From Anodontia alba (lineage: Eukaryota > Mollusca > Bivalvia > Lucinida > Lucinidae): a DNA stretch of 64,000 nt. Position numbers and translations under genes: made by a program. Below are positions 11,334 through 21,787 of the stretch, piece by piece; position 1 is the stretch's first letter; each line of letters starts with the position of its first letter. The notes under the pieces are model-generated. The model did not search any database. It was not told the DNA's origin and worked only from the letters and a program-made list of their open reading frames with translations. Location of the stretch: positions 67,111,197 to 67,175,196 of the forward strand of contig OZ024829.1 of the NCBI GenBank assembly GCA_964016985.1, in the 5' to 3' direction.

Positions 11334-11346
11334 AAATGTATCCTTA

Positions 11347-13185
11347 TCATTCAGTAGTTAAAAGTGTAGACATGGCAGTAGCATGTTTGATCGATTTGGC
11401 TACGGCCTCCAGAAGTCTGGAAAGGGCCGCAACCGACATCGATTCCTGTTGTAATGAAAGGAAGGCAGCTGAAGAAAATAGATCAGCATGAGAATTAATG
11501 GAGACTAGTTTTCTAGCCTTCCTTTCCCATGCTTCCAGATTCTTCAGCGGAATGGAAGCTCTTCCTTTATTAGAAATATCTAGGAGAGACGCATCCGCTT
11601 CTAATTGAGGGATATTGTCAGTTGGCAAATATTGGTTTCGGCTCTTGTAGAATTTTGTCGGAGCAAGAGCCGAAACCAAGCTTTGCGGGCAAATCCAATC
11701 TCTTGAACATTTGTCCGAGTCTAGTCTATTTTGAATGTATTTTGTTGTATTTTCTACTAATTTGGATTGTGGGAGGACAAGTAATGGAGTGGAATGAGAC
11801 TCCATTAATTGTTCGATCCCAGAGAGAGGTTTTAATGGTACTTGATCCTGCTGAGTTTTGGGGCATAACTCAGGAGGAAGAAGCCGAAAAACCTCCTTAA
11901 TCGCACGATCAAATGACCAGACTTCGGATTCAGTTTCCGAATCTGACTCCTTGTTCTGTTGAGTGAGATTCGGTTGAAACTGATCGTAATTAATAGGTTG
12001 ATTAGTGATTGGACTAAAATTAGTCTCCTGAGGTTGTATAGAGGTTGTCGTCTGAACAACCTGGGGAGATTTATGAGCCCTTGTGTATCTACCAATGTCA
12101 AGTTGAGATTGGGAGGAATTTGATGAAGAAGAAGGCGTCATCGATCGTCTTCTTCTCTTTTTATGAGAGTGCTTAGATCTCTTTGAATTTTTCTTTCGCC
12201 GAGAAGAACCCAAAGAGTCTGATCTAGAAGTAGAGATAGAAGAAGAGGACGATCGATGTCTTCTTCTCTTTTTAGATTTATGCTCTCTTTTAGACTGATC
12301 CTTCCTTGAAGGTCTGAAGATAGATAATTCATTTGAATTTGGAGGCTCAATCATTACACTCGGATCTGAGACCTGCGAAAAATCAGGTTCGAGTGGAATT
12401 ATCTGTCTAGAGGAAGAAGCTGGATTAGGAAGTTCTAGTCTTTCAGAACGTTCATATCCAGGAATTAAAACATTGGATAGTCTGTGGACACTACCATGTG
12501 AAATGTGGCTACTTATGGACGGAGCGTAGCTTTGTACAGGCACATTTATAGGTATATAACCAGGCGGAATTTGTGTTTGTAGGTCATATGCGAATGACGG
12601 TAAACCAATGTCTGGTTGACTGGAGCCTAGTTGACTGGTGCCTGGTTGACTGGTGACTGGTTGACTGGTGACTGGTTGACCGGTGACTGGATGACCGGTG
12701 ACTGGATGACCGGTGACTGGATGACCGGTGACTGGATGACCAGTGCCTGGATGACCGGAGATAAGTTGCCCGGTGACTGGTTGACTGGTGACTGGTTGAC
12801 CGGTGACTGGATGACCGGTGACTGGTGGGCTTAATGCCCGGTCAGACTCTAAGTCCGCCGGGCTGCCACCTTGATGGGTCCTGCCCCGAGCAGTATAGCT
12901 ATGAGGGGCGGTGTTCCCATCAACTGTCCCGCTGTCAGACATGTCTGACTGGGACTTCTTGGTTTTCTTTTGTTTCTTCTGTTTTCTCTTCTGCGTCATA
13001 ACTGATTTTCTAGTGGCATAAAGACGTCTTCGTTCTGCTAGATTCCAAACTTTTGGTGTCCAGGAACTGCAAATATAACACGGAGAAATACGTGTGCAAG
13101 AATTACAAGATAGATGTGTATCCCATTTAGCTTTTATATGGCCACAGTTGCCGCGGGCGAAATGCATCGACAGACGCGGAAACAA
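11347..13185 (-). pseudogene. DIRS gag-like protein, N-terminal and central part
   Basis: The frame starts at ATG 13185 and gives 612 residues before a stop created by the LINE insertion. Near the N-terminus a Cys/His cluster (C-G-H, then HLSCNSC and PCYICSSW) looks like a small zinc-binding module. Residues about 118-195 are a pentapeptide repeat of the type VTGHP. Residues about 290-350 are an Arg/Ser/Lys-rich block (for example KKRRRHRSSSSSISTS) like an RNA-binding or SR-like region. The C-terminal part (LEAWERKARKLVSINSHADL onward) is the alpha-helical portion typical of DIRS Gag proteins. The gene is otherwise open and can be traced across the insertion to 7222. Confidence 0.78.
12612..12830 (-). 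repeat. 15-bp coding minisatellite in DIRS gag
   Basis: About 15 head-to-tail units of 15 bases (type gactggatgaccggt on the plus strand) encode a pentapeptide repeat (VTGHP, VTGQP, VTSQP). Unit variation is mostly at one codon, and the reading frame is kept throughout, so expansion has occurred in whole codons. Confidence 0.9.
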
Positions 13186-13375
13186 AGGAAGAAATTTAAC
13201 ATTGAGAAAACAAGAAATCTAAAATCGATATTTCGGAAATAAGTACATAGATAGTAGAAGGAGTGAATATAGAACCAGAGAAAGTCAAGGATATAAAAAT
13301 TTTAACCGTGTAGAATAAATTTAATCCATTTTTTCTAACACAGAATAATAATCCTTGAACAATTCAAAGTCCACA
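13186..13375 (-). other. DIRS 5' leader
   Basis: AT-rich DNA between the 5' inverted repeat and the gag start. No reading frame or recognisable site was found. Confidence 0.4.
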
Positions 13376-13532
13376 GAAAAGAAACTGACACGTGATCATT
13401 TGAGCGGGAGGAACTACGTCATACAGGTAACTGTTTAAAGGGACCTTCTGAATTAAGACTTTATCACGACTGAAAGGTCGTTTTTCTGTGGAGGGGGTGA
13501 ATAACAGAATACAATAGCACATTATCTATAGA
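13376..13532. repeat. DIRS inverted terminal repeat, 5' copy
   Basis: Reverse complement of 3660-3815. The element continues a further 18 bases outward (13533-13550, ttaatgtattacgaaatt), and that extension pairs with bases in the internal complementary region rather than with the 3' repeat. Confidence 0.85.
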
Positions 13533-13550
13533 TTAATGTATTACGAAATT

Positions 13551-13640
13551 AAAACAGTTTTTATCCTGGATCTGCTCAAAGGCCCCTACCGGTGGTTCTT
13601 TCGACACATCGTGGTCATGTGCCCCACCATACGACATAAA
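13551..13640 (+). pseudogene. Continuation of packaging-ATPase-like gene after the DIRS insertion
   Basis: About 28 codons resume in the frame left at 3610, beginning with the hydrophobic helix expected after a P-loop and running to a beta strand HIVVMCPTI, which is the style of sequence that follows Walker A in A32-type ATPases. Two stop codons follow at about 13635-13645, where the DNA becomes AT-rich and the virus-like element ends. The rest of the ATPase, including Walker B, is absent, so the gene was truncated as well as interrupted. Confidence 0.5.
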
Positions 13641-13966
13641 AAGACTTATATTTTATAATAAGCAGGTGATAATTTATCAATCACAATGAGTGAGATGTTT
13701 GAAGTGGCATCTGTTCTTTGTTCTTCCCTATTATACTTATCAGTTAGACACTTAGGTTTCCAAATTGGCCCATTCTCCACTACTACTTCACTGGGTGTGT
13801 GTGTGTGTGTGTGGGTGCGGGGTGGTGTAGGGCATGAATGATGCGCATTATGGGTGTAAGTACAGGGGAGAAGGGAGCTGGCTTGAAAAAAAGATAGATG
13901 CATTGTTTTCATAGTGACCGACACATATGAGCACTCACATTCGAAATGGAAGCATCTTTGTACAAC
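13641..13966. other. Gene-free stretch with (GT)n
   Basis: AT-rich DNA right of the virus-like remnant, with a (GT)n run at 13795-13814. A 92-residue minus-strand frame spans it but has the composition of chance sequence. Confidence 0.5.
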
Positions 13967-14241
13967 TTACGTTAACATGTCCATGCAGTTAGGACCCCTT
14001 TAAACTCCACTTTATACAGAGAAAAGTGGGGTTTATAGGGGTATATCTTTAATTTTACATTTATGATTCAAACATAGATTTTTGTGGCTCATTAGAACTG
14101 CCTCACTGAGGTGGTTCTAATGAGCCCCAAAATTCTATGTTTGGACCATTAACAAGAAAAATATCACAATTTTTCTTATAAAAAAATGGTGTCTTAAGGA
14201 CCATAACAATAATAATATTTTGCATGGGCATGTTAACGTAA
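13967..14241. mobile_element. Palindromic MITE family, copy A
   Basis: A 275-bp unit is bounded by 21-bp inverted repeats (ttacgttaacatgtccatgca at the left, one mismatch to the right). In the centre, ggctcattagaac and its complement gttctaatgagcc form a hairpin. A second full copy lies at 16962-17226 and a right half at about 14756-14910. The unit has no coding potential, so it would need a transposase in trans. I could not define a target duplication. Confidence 0.75.
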
Positions 14242-14755
14242 TGAAAACATAATGGTAACATTGTGGTCAGCACTTGTGTCAGTGATGTTTATATCTTGTC
14301 AGTGTGTGTGCTTTCTTTAAAGTATTTTCCTTTTAAATATTGCTTCTTCAGTTTTATTACAATGATGTATTACTTCAGAATTTAGATTTTCTATAGATTA
14401 TTTTTTTTCTTAACTGTGTTTGTCCCTTTTTTGTCTTATAGAAGTATGCTGTGTTGATACTGATCATGTCTTTACCAAAATCAAATGTAATTCAAGAGGA
14501 TGCGCTAAAATAAAATTGCTAGGTCTGGGGTCGGGGGTTTGTGCTGATGGTATGTGTGCTTTATTCAACAACACCAGGCCCGGATCCAGGAGGAGACATA
14601 TACAGGCTCATGCAGCCCCCACTCTTTCCCGGCGCCAGTTTTGGCCCAAACTGATTTAGTTTTTACATTGAAATCTGAACATAAATGGATCCCACAAGGC
14701 TGTTTGCTGCCCAAAGGAGGTCAGCCTCTGGACCCGTGTCTGTGTTTACAAATGA
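14242..14755. other. Gene-free stretch
   Basis: AT-rich DNA with T-rich tracts. Small frames at 14420-14659 and 14554-14790 show no domain. A patch near 14575-14600 (caggcccggatccaggagg) looks like a fragment of a dispersed repeat. A polypyrimidine-AG at 14430-14442 could mimic a splice acceptor, but no exon is recognisable. Confidence 0.4.
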
Positions 14756-14910
14756 AAATGACAGCAACCGCCTCACCAAAGTGGTTCTAACAAGTACCAA
14801 CAATCTATGTTTTGAGCAGAAATATGAAAACTACCAGAATTTTTCATCTGAAAGTTTTTATTTTTTAATGGTAAAATTCTCAGTGTATTTGAATAGGCAT
14901 GTTTTCGTAA
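14756..14910. mobile_element. Palindromic MITE family, copy C (right half, diverged)
   Basis: The stretch aligns by eye with the right half of copy A: central hairpin arm (caaagtggttctaacaag), then the phrase before the terminus, ending ggcatgttttcgtaa in place of ggcatgttaacgtaa. The left half is missing. Confidence 0.6.
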
Positions 14911-14973
14911 TGGTATTGTAAGCCAAAATGAGTAACCCTTGTCTTAATTAATTAATGTTATAATCCTGTGTAG

Positions 14974-15032
14974 ACAGACAGACAGACTGACAGACACACA
15001 GACAGACAGGCAGACAGACAAATAGACAGACA
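14974..15032 (+). repeat. (GACA)n microsatellite
   Basis: Imperfect tetranucleotide repeat agacagacagac with a few substitutions. Confidence 0.85.
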
Positions 15033-16961
15033 GACTCTTGTTTCTGCCAATATACTGTACCTGTTATCTTCAAAATACCAATAAAACGAAAATAAAATCA
15101 CTACCTTATTCCAGTCATAATCGTTTTATGTCCAATATTCATGTGAATTGTTAAATGACATTCTTTTCTAAGATTCTGCCTCCTGGTAAAATAATCGGCG
15201 CTGGTCCGACAGCATGTTTTTGCAAGCTGGGCGCTAGTCGTACAGTCAGTCGGAACTGATGGGTACAATTCGAGAGGTCATGGTTTACAAAATCGAAACA
15301 TGTAGAGCTTGGCAGGTATCATGCATAACAGATAATATGTGTTTGAAAGACTTAACGTTTAAATAAGTGTGAAGTTGGCCTTAAATTGGAGTATATCGAC
15401 CTGGATTCATCGAGTTGACAGGCGACAAAACCAGGAAAATCACTGATTGAGCACGCGATGAGGTCTACACAAAAAACGGACCACTGTCGGAGTTTGTGAG
15501 AAAGATACAGCTAAAAAAGATTCATTTCTGCCCCCGATGTTGAAAACCGCATTATAATCGGATATTCCGTTGCTTTCTTATCTGTTTAAATCTCAGAGAT
15601 TCTGTAGCGAAATTTTATGTTTGCTAGTGATGTTTGGGTGTACAGAATGATGGCGCTTCTGATTAGGCCACTGTACGGTTATACGCTGTGTACATTGTTG
15701 CTTATAACGTCCTCGTGAATAACTTGGATCATATTCGGACAGTGGACCTATGGCAACTGCCTTACTTGAATCAGCGATAAGGAGAACTTTTTAATGAAAG
15801 AAATGTTCCGCAGTTAATGTAAATCGCGCATTCGACTTAGCTTGTGGCTAATAGTATGCTCACGTAATCCAGTTGAGATAGGCATGGTTTTGTAGGTCGG
15901 GCTATTCCAAAGTCATATGTAAAATGCTTAATTAATAAAATATTTAATAGGTATACTAAATTGCAGTTCCGTCTGCTGTTCGATAAAATTTTTAATATAA
16001 AACTAGGAGCTTTCACGCAGATTTTATGGTAAGGCCATCAATTCACCATCAATTTATTTCAATGTTTTTCCAAATTGTACATTATACACATTAAAAATGA
16101 TTTGTTTGTCGTTCAGTTCTTTGTTTTTGAACTTTGCAAATACTGTTTTGAAACCTTGGATGAAATATTAATTATTAATGTATTTTTTTTTCTTTGCTGG
16201 GTAGTGAAACTGCTGAGCACAATTTTCATCTTTTTCGACATGCCTTGATGAAAATTCACAAATTATCTTGTTCTATCCCTTACAGTTAATCAGCAGCATT
16301 TTAGCATGCATAAACCTATATCTTGTGATCTTATTATCAAATTAAGTGCTAAATTGCCAGTGCAACTTCTGACAATTGAATGCTAATTAATTCTTTAAGG
16401 AGTTTGTTTGATCAAGCGGCACCACCCTTGTTATTATTATACAAACTTATGCTCCTCTAAGGCTAAATGGTAATAGATCTTTGATATATATATTGTAAAA
16501 CTGACTTGATTATATTACACAGTTCTAGAGTTGGTGGAACATACGTAAACTAAGGAAGACAAATGTTTCTCAAGTATGAAAAGCCTTGTGTTTTAAGCTA
16601 GTAATGTCTTTCATTTGTTATGTTCTGAACTTGAAAAATGAGCGATAACACACCAAATTCATCAATTAAATATGCGCCAAGCGAAAACTCTTATCAGCAA
16701 GTACAGCGTACAGTTTGATTGTATTCTTCGGTGTTTGCTTTAATGATAGCAGAGAATACAAAGCAACTTCATACAGCCGATGAACTCTGGTTAGACATGC
16801 GGATGCGCAGGTTGACCTGAGTCTTCCCTGGTTGCACATGTTAAGTGTGGAGACTGCTGTGGTTTTTGCTCAATGATAATGACAAAACATCAGAATTAGA
16901 GATAGAAATTGTCATAAAAGTGATACTCTTTTCAAAAACTGCAATAATGTACCTGTACCAA
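15033..16961. other. Gene-free stretch of about 1.9 kb
   Basis: No frame over 60 residues and no domain. Composition is that of noncoding host DNA, with a (TA)n patch at 16482-16492. Bases near 16785-16815 (catgcggatgcgcagg) resemble the core of the short hairpin repeats seen near 17830 and 61530. Confidence 0.5.
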
Positions 16962-17226
16962 TTATGTTAACAAGTCCATTCATTTAGACCCTGGTAAACC
17001 TCACTTAATAGAGAAACTTGGGATTTACAGGAGCATACCATGATTTTCTTATTCATGATCCAGATTTTTGTGGCTCATTAGAACTGCCTAAATTAGATGG
17101 TTCTCCCGAGCTCCAGAAATCAATATTTGGCGCATAATTGAGAACAATATCACAATTTTTCTTCTGAAAAAATGCCATTTTAAGACCCCAAAAAAGGCCA
17201 TATTTCGCATAGGCATGTTAACTTAA
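16962..17226. mobile_element. Palindromic MITE family, copy B
   Basis: A 265-bp unit colinear with copy A: left end ttatgttaacaagtccat, hydrophobic-free AT-rich body, central tggctcattagaactgcc, right end ggcatgttaacttaa. Substitutions and small indels are scattered, and the central hairpin is decayed, so it is older than or diverged from copy A. Confidence 0.72.
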
Positions 17227-17647
17227 TGAAGAGAAAGGTATACAAAAAATCTTTTCTCAGGGCCCTGTTATATTTTTGTGCACAAACACCAGTGTCAACC
17301 TCATTTTGAGAGGGATTAATTCAAAAGGTGAATAATAAGATGCATTTGTGAGAGAGAACGTTCTGAACCCATTTATGTATCTAACTACATGTATAAGCAA
17401 CTGTGTGTGTGGTGCATAGGTAAAACAATATCCCAGACGTGGACAAATAAAAAGTTTCTGAATTGGTTAAGAATATAACAGAAATACGTTTTTCAATGTA
17501 CAAGTTATTAGTGAATTATTTTTTATGAAACAAGAAAAACGCCTAACGGCATTATGGACGGGTTTTTCGAAAGGTTAACCAAAAGGTAAACCTTGGACGA
17601 CGCCGACACCAGATGCCCTCCCGGACATCACTATTTTAAAGGACGTA

Positions 17648-17679
<32 letters not shown>

Positions 17680-18721
17680 TCCAAAAATGGGATAGTTTTC
17701 TCATTATTGTCCAATCATAGAATTTGGGGGCTCTTTTGACCCGCCTAATTGAGTCAGTCAATTTTTATTTAATTTTCGTCATTTTATTGTTAAGTTTGCA
17801 TCTATTAATGCAACAGCGTTGACCCTGACCAGACAACACATTATGTGTCGCCTGATCTGGCATAGGTCATGCATTTTTTGGGATGCGTTATTTGGCAAAG
17901 TCCGTTTTATGAGGCGCTCAAAGCTTAAAGCGGACGCAATTAAATTCAAAGAAAATGCAATTTTCACGTAGACAAGATACATGTACACATGTTGCACACT
18001 GACCGTTTCAGTAAGTTACATTAGAAATGTTATTTTTGAACCGATTCATGTGATAATGGTACCTATTGCATATGCGAACAGCAATGGCTGTGGCTGTTCA
18101 GACATACATGTATGTACCTGTAGTACAGAGCTGGATGAAGATTCAGACCAAGAATCAGACAGCTAACCCCATTGGACAGCTGCACATGCCTTTTAGAAGA
18201 ATGACTGAATGGCAGACAAAAAGTACCATTAAACACGACAAGAATGCTTGTAAATATTTTGATACCAACAGTCTGGTTAAAACCGAAACCAACTTTAAAT
18301 GGAGGCAATGAACAAGTTTTTATAAAAACATAGCAGGCTGCAAAGGAGGCGCCCTTCGATTATCATTTATGATCTTCCTGTTATTTCTTTTGTTTGTTTG
18401 GGGTTTTTTGGGGGTTTTTTTGTTTATTTTTCTAAAAATCCCAGGTAGGATTTCATCGTGGATCGAGATGAGACACGATATATAACTTAATCAGAAACAC
18501 TGTGGAAAGTGGCTTATCAGGTTTCAGTGACCGTGTATCGTGAACAATCACGGTCTCGCTCATATCGTGGGGCTGATAAACCTAGAGTGGAGATTACCAC
18601 TTTAGTACACCATGGAACGTGTTTCGGCGTGAGTCCACGCAACTGATTTAGAAACATGGATTGAGTTTTGAGGATAACCCACGAAGCCAGTACTGTATAT
18701 ATAGAAAATAGAGATAAAAAA
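17227..18721. other. Gene-free stretch with a hairpin repeat
   Basis: No coding sequence recognised. It contains an A-run at 17649-17676 and a hairpin-prone patch at about 17815-17870 in which gaccctgaccagac is followed by cgcctgatctgg; this resembles the hairpin at 61017-61071. The small opposed frames at 18063-18311 overlap on both strands and look like chance. Confidence 0.45.
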
Positions 18722-20890
18722 AGAGGGCCATGATGGCCCTGTAACGCTCACCTGAGCAACATAGCACTTTGAGAACCTGATCTAGAACTGATCAAAGTTC
18801 AAAATGATTATATTAACAAGTAAGACAATGTAGCATGTCTAATGGACTGAAATAAAGGTCAAGGTCAAATATGGATGACTGCAATCAAGAGGCCATGCTA
18901 AGATGTATGCATGTACTAAGTATCACTGGCTGTAGGAGCAATAGTTACTGAGAAACTGACCTAAACACAAACACTTCACAAGTACCAAATATCACTCTGT
19001 AGGACCAATAATTACTGAGAAACTGACCTAAATGGAAAAACTTAAGAGAGTCACTGGACAGAAAACTATACATCACCTTGAAATCATCAAGACAAACATT
19101 TTGAGCAAGATTCATGATGATCACTGCAAAAATGTGACCTCTAGAGCATCAACAAGGTTTGATTTGGCCAGGTGAACTAGTTTCTGATATCAAGTGACCC
19201 AGTTTTAAATCATCAAGACAAACATTTTGAGCAATATTTATGATGATTATTTCAAAAATGTGACCTCTGGAGTGTTAACAGTTTTCTGCTGATTTGGCCT
19301 GGTGACCTAGTTTTTGACCCCAAGTGACCCAGTTTCAAACTTGACCTAGAAATCACCAAGACAAACATTTTGAGCAAGATTCATGATGATTGCTTGAAAA
19401 AATGTGACCACTAGAGTGTTAACAAGGTTTTCCGCTGATCTGGCCAGGTCACCTAGTTTATGATCCCAGGTGACCCAGTTTCGAACCTGACCTAAAAAAT
19501 CATCAAGACAAACATTTTGAGCAAGATTCATGATGACTGCTTGAAAAATGTGACCGCTAGAGTGTTAACAAAGTTTTCTGCTGATTTGGCCCGGTGACCT
19601 AGTTTTTGACTCCAAGTGACCCAGTTTTGAACTTGACCTAAAAATCATCAAGACAAACATTTTGAGCAGGATTTATGATGATTGCTTCAAAAATGTGACC
19701 GCTAGTGATAACACGATTTTCCACTGATTTGGCCAGGTGACCTAGTTTTTTACCCCAGGTGACCCAGTTTCGAACTTGACCTAGAAATCATTAAGACAAA
19801 CATTTTGAGCAAGATTCATGATTATTGCTTCAAAAATGTGACCGCTAGAGTGTTAAGGTTTTCTGCTGATTTGGCCTGGTGACCTAGTTTCTGACCCCAA
19901 GTGACCCATTTTCGAAATTGACCTAGAACTCATCAAGACAAACATTATGAGCAAAATACATGATGATTGCTTGAAAAATGTGACCGCTAGAATGATAAGA
20001 TTTTACGCTGATTTGGCCAGGTGACCTAGTTTTTGACCCCAGGTGTTCCAGTTTCGAACTTGACCTAGAAATCATCAAGACAAACATTTTGAGCAAGATT
20101 CATGATGATTGTTTCAAAAATGTGACCGCTAGAGTGTTAACAAGGTTTTCTGCTGATTTGGCCCGGTGACCTAGTTTTTGACCCCACGTAACCCAGTTTC
20201 AAACATATCCTAGAACTCATCAAGACAAACATTTTGAGCAAGATTCATGATTATTGCTTCAAAAATGTGACCGCTTGAGTGTCAACAAGGTTTTCTGCTG
20301 ATTTGGCCCGGTGACCTACAAGATTCATGATGATTGCTTGAAAAATGTGACAGCTAGAGTGTTAACAAGGTTTTCTGCTGATTTGGCCCGGTGACCTAGT
20401 TTTTGACTCCAAGTGACCCAGTTTCAAACTTGACCTAGAAATCACCAAGACAAACACGTTGAGCAAGATTCAATATGATTGCTTGAAAAATGTGACCACT
20501 AGAGTGTTAACAAGGTTTTCTGCTGATCTGGCCAGGTGACCTAGTTTTTGACCCCAAGTGACCCAGTTTCGAACCTGACCTAGATTTAATAGAGGCAAAC
20601 ATTTTGAGCAAGTTTCATCAAGATTGGGTCAAAACTATGACCTCTAGAGTGTTAACAAGTTTTTCCTTTGATTTGACCTGGTGACCTAATTTTTGACCCC
20701 AAGTAACCTAGTATCAAAACTGACCTAGATTTCATAGAGGCAAACATTCTGACCAAGTTTCATCAAGATTGGGTCAAAACTGTGACCTCTAGAGTGTTAA
20801 CAAACTAATTGTTGACGACGGATGACAGACGACGGACAGAGGGTGATGACAATAGCTCACCCTGAGCTTTTCCCCAGGTGAGCTAAAAAA
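18722..20890. repeat. Tandem-repeat element 1 (about 12 units of 145 bp) with inverted ends
   Basis: The element opens with ggccatgatggcc and gctcacctgag (18746-18756) and closes with caggtgagct (20875-20884), so its ends are a short inverted pair. Inside, about twelve units of roughly 145 bp repeat the phrases gtgacctagtttttgacccc, aagtgacccagttt, catcaagacaaacattttga and aaaaatgtgacc. One unit near 20320 is shortened. A single tandem AGGTCA motif (aaggtcaaggtca) lies before the array at 18855. I regard it as a common bivalve repeat family. It is noncoding; the few open frames are phase accidents. Confidence 0.85.
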
Positions 20891-20916
20891 TAAAAAAAAA
20901 TGAGAGAGAAAGAAAA

Positions 20917-21395
20917 AGTTTTCTGTGCTGCACAGAAATAAGAGGTCTGCTGCAGAGCTAGTTAATTAAAACAGAGATGGTATTTGTGATTGAGATACGA
21001 ATCTGTGGTTTATTTGTTTATCTTTGCTTTAGAGTTAAGACTGCCCACACGGACAACAAATATTGGAAAGGTTACTTAATAATATGCTATTATGCTATAT
21101 ATTTTGACAATGATTTGTATATATTGATCAAAAAAAAAAAAAAAAATAGAAAAAGAGATAGGAAAAAGAGAAGAAAACCTTTCTGTGCTGCACAGAAATA
21201 AGAGCTCTGCTGCAGAGTTAGTTATTTAAAACAGAGATGGTATTTGTGATTGAGATAAGAATCTGCGGTTTATTTGTTTATCTCTGCTTTACAGTTAGAT
21301 TGAGCACTCGGATAGAACAAATATTAGAAAGATTACTTAATACTATGCTATATATGTTGATAATGATATGTATATATTGATAAGTACAAAAAAAA
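20917..21395 (+). repeat. Tandem duplication, unit about 255 bp
   Basis: The segment starting ttttctgtgctgcacagaaa at about 20918 recurs from about 21180 with around 90 percent identity by eye, each copy ending in a (TATA)-rich patch and an A-run (21130-21147; 21386-21397). Both copies begin with two small palindromes, ctgtgctgcacag and tctgctgcaga. Confidence 0.8.
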
Positions 21396-21569
21396 AATGT
21401 TACCTTTTTGGAATGTTAATACTTGTTGAGCATTACAAACAACAGTGTGATATTGGTGATATAAAATTTTCATTGTTTTTATTATTATTATTTTTTTTAT
21501 ATATACAATTAACAGACTTATTCTCCATCGGAGTAAGGAAAGATATGCAGAATGAAGAAATACCAGTAC

Positions 21570-21679
21570 ATAAGTATTTGTTTGTTTGTGTTGTGGTTTT
21601 ACGGCCCAGTCAACCCAATGGGGTCATGTCGAGCATGATCAGTTTACCTAATCACACATGTACTGGGCAGGTTTAGTCC
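21570..21679. repeat. Short dispersed-repeat-like patch
   Basis: The phrase ttttacggcccagtcaaccc, followed by cacatgtactgggcagg, looks like a known-style dispersed mollusc repeat, but only one copy is in the window, so this is weak. Confidence 0.3.
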
Positions 21680-21787
21680 TTAAGCCTTTTCTGGCTGATC
21701 AAAGCCTTTTTTATTGATTTGGGGTCTAAAGCCACCAATCAGTAAATATCAGAAGGTTTTTTAATCCGAGCCTTCTCTGACTTAAAC

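Larger units (their letters stand above)
7629..11347 (-). mobile_element. Non-LTR retrotransposon (CR1/Jockey group) nested in DIRS gag
   Basis: The minus-strand element carries an apurinic-type endonuclease followed by reverse transcriptase and ends 3' in a (TTAC)n tail at 7629-7651. The flanking bases tactgaat occur at both junctions, giving a target duplication of about 8 bp whose edges are blurred by the tail. It is about 3.7 kb; there is no separate ORF1, so the element may be 5'-truncated or of a type lacking it. The clade assignment rests on the RT motifs and needs a phylogeny. Confidence 0.85.
3611..13550 (-). mobile_element. DIRS-type tyrosine-recombinase retrotransposon, structurally complete but decayed
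   Basis: The element lies on the minus strand with gag, RT/RNase H and tyrosine recombinase in order. It has inverted terminal repeats (3660-3815 and 13376-13532) and an internal complementary region near its 3' end. These are the defining features of DIRS elements, which integrate a circular DNA through a tyrosine recombinase and so leave no ordinary target duplication. It is inserted in the ATPase-like gene of the virus-like remnant and is itself interrupted by a non-LTR element at 7629-11347. Frameshifts near 6258 and 4725 and a stop at 5434 show it is no longer autonomous. Boundaries are good to a few bases because an AAAA tract lies at both junctions. Confidence 0.88.

Noticed and set aside
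14420..14659. Possible host exon after a polypyrimidine-AG at 14442
   Set aside because: No recognisable protein and no matching donor site; the frame runs into dispersed-repeat sequence.
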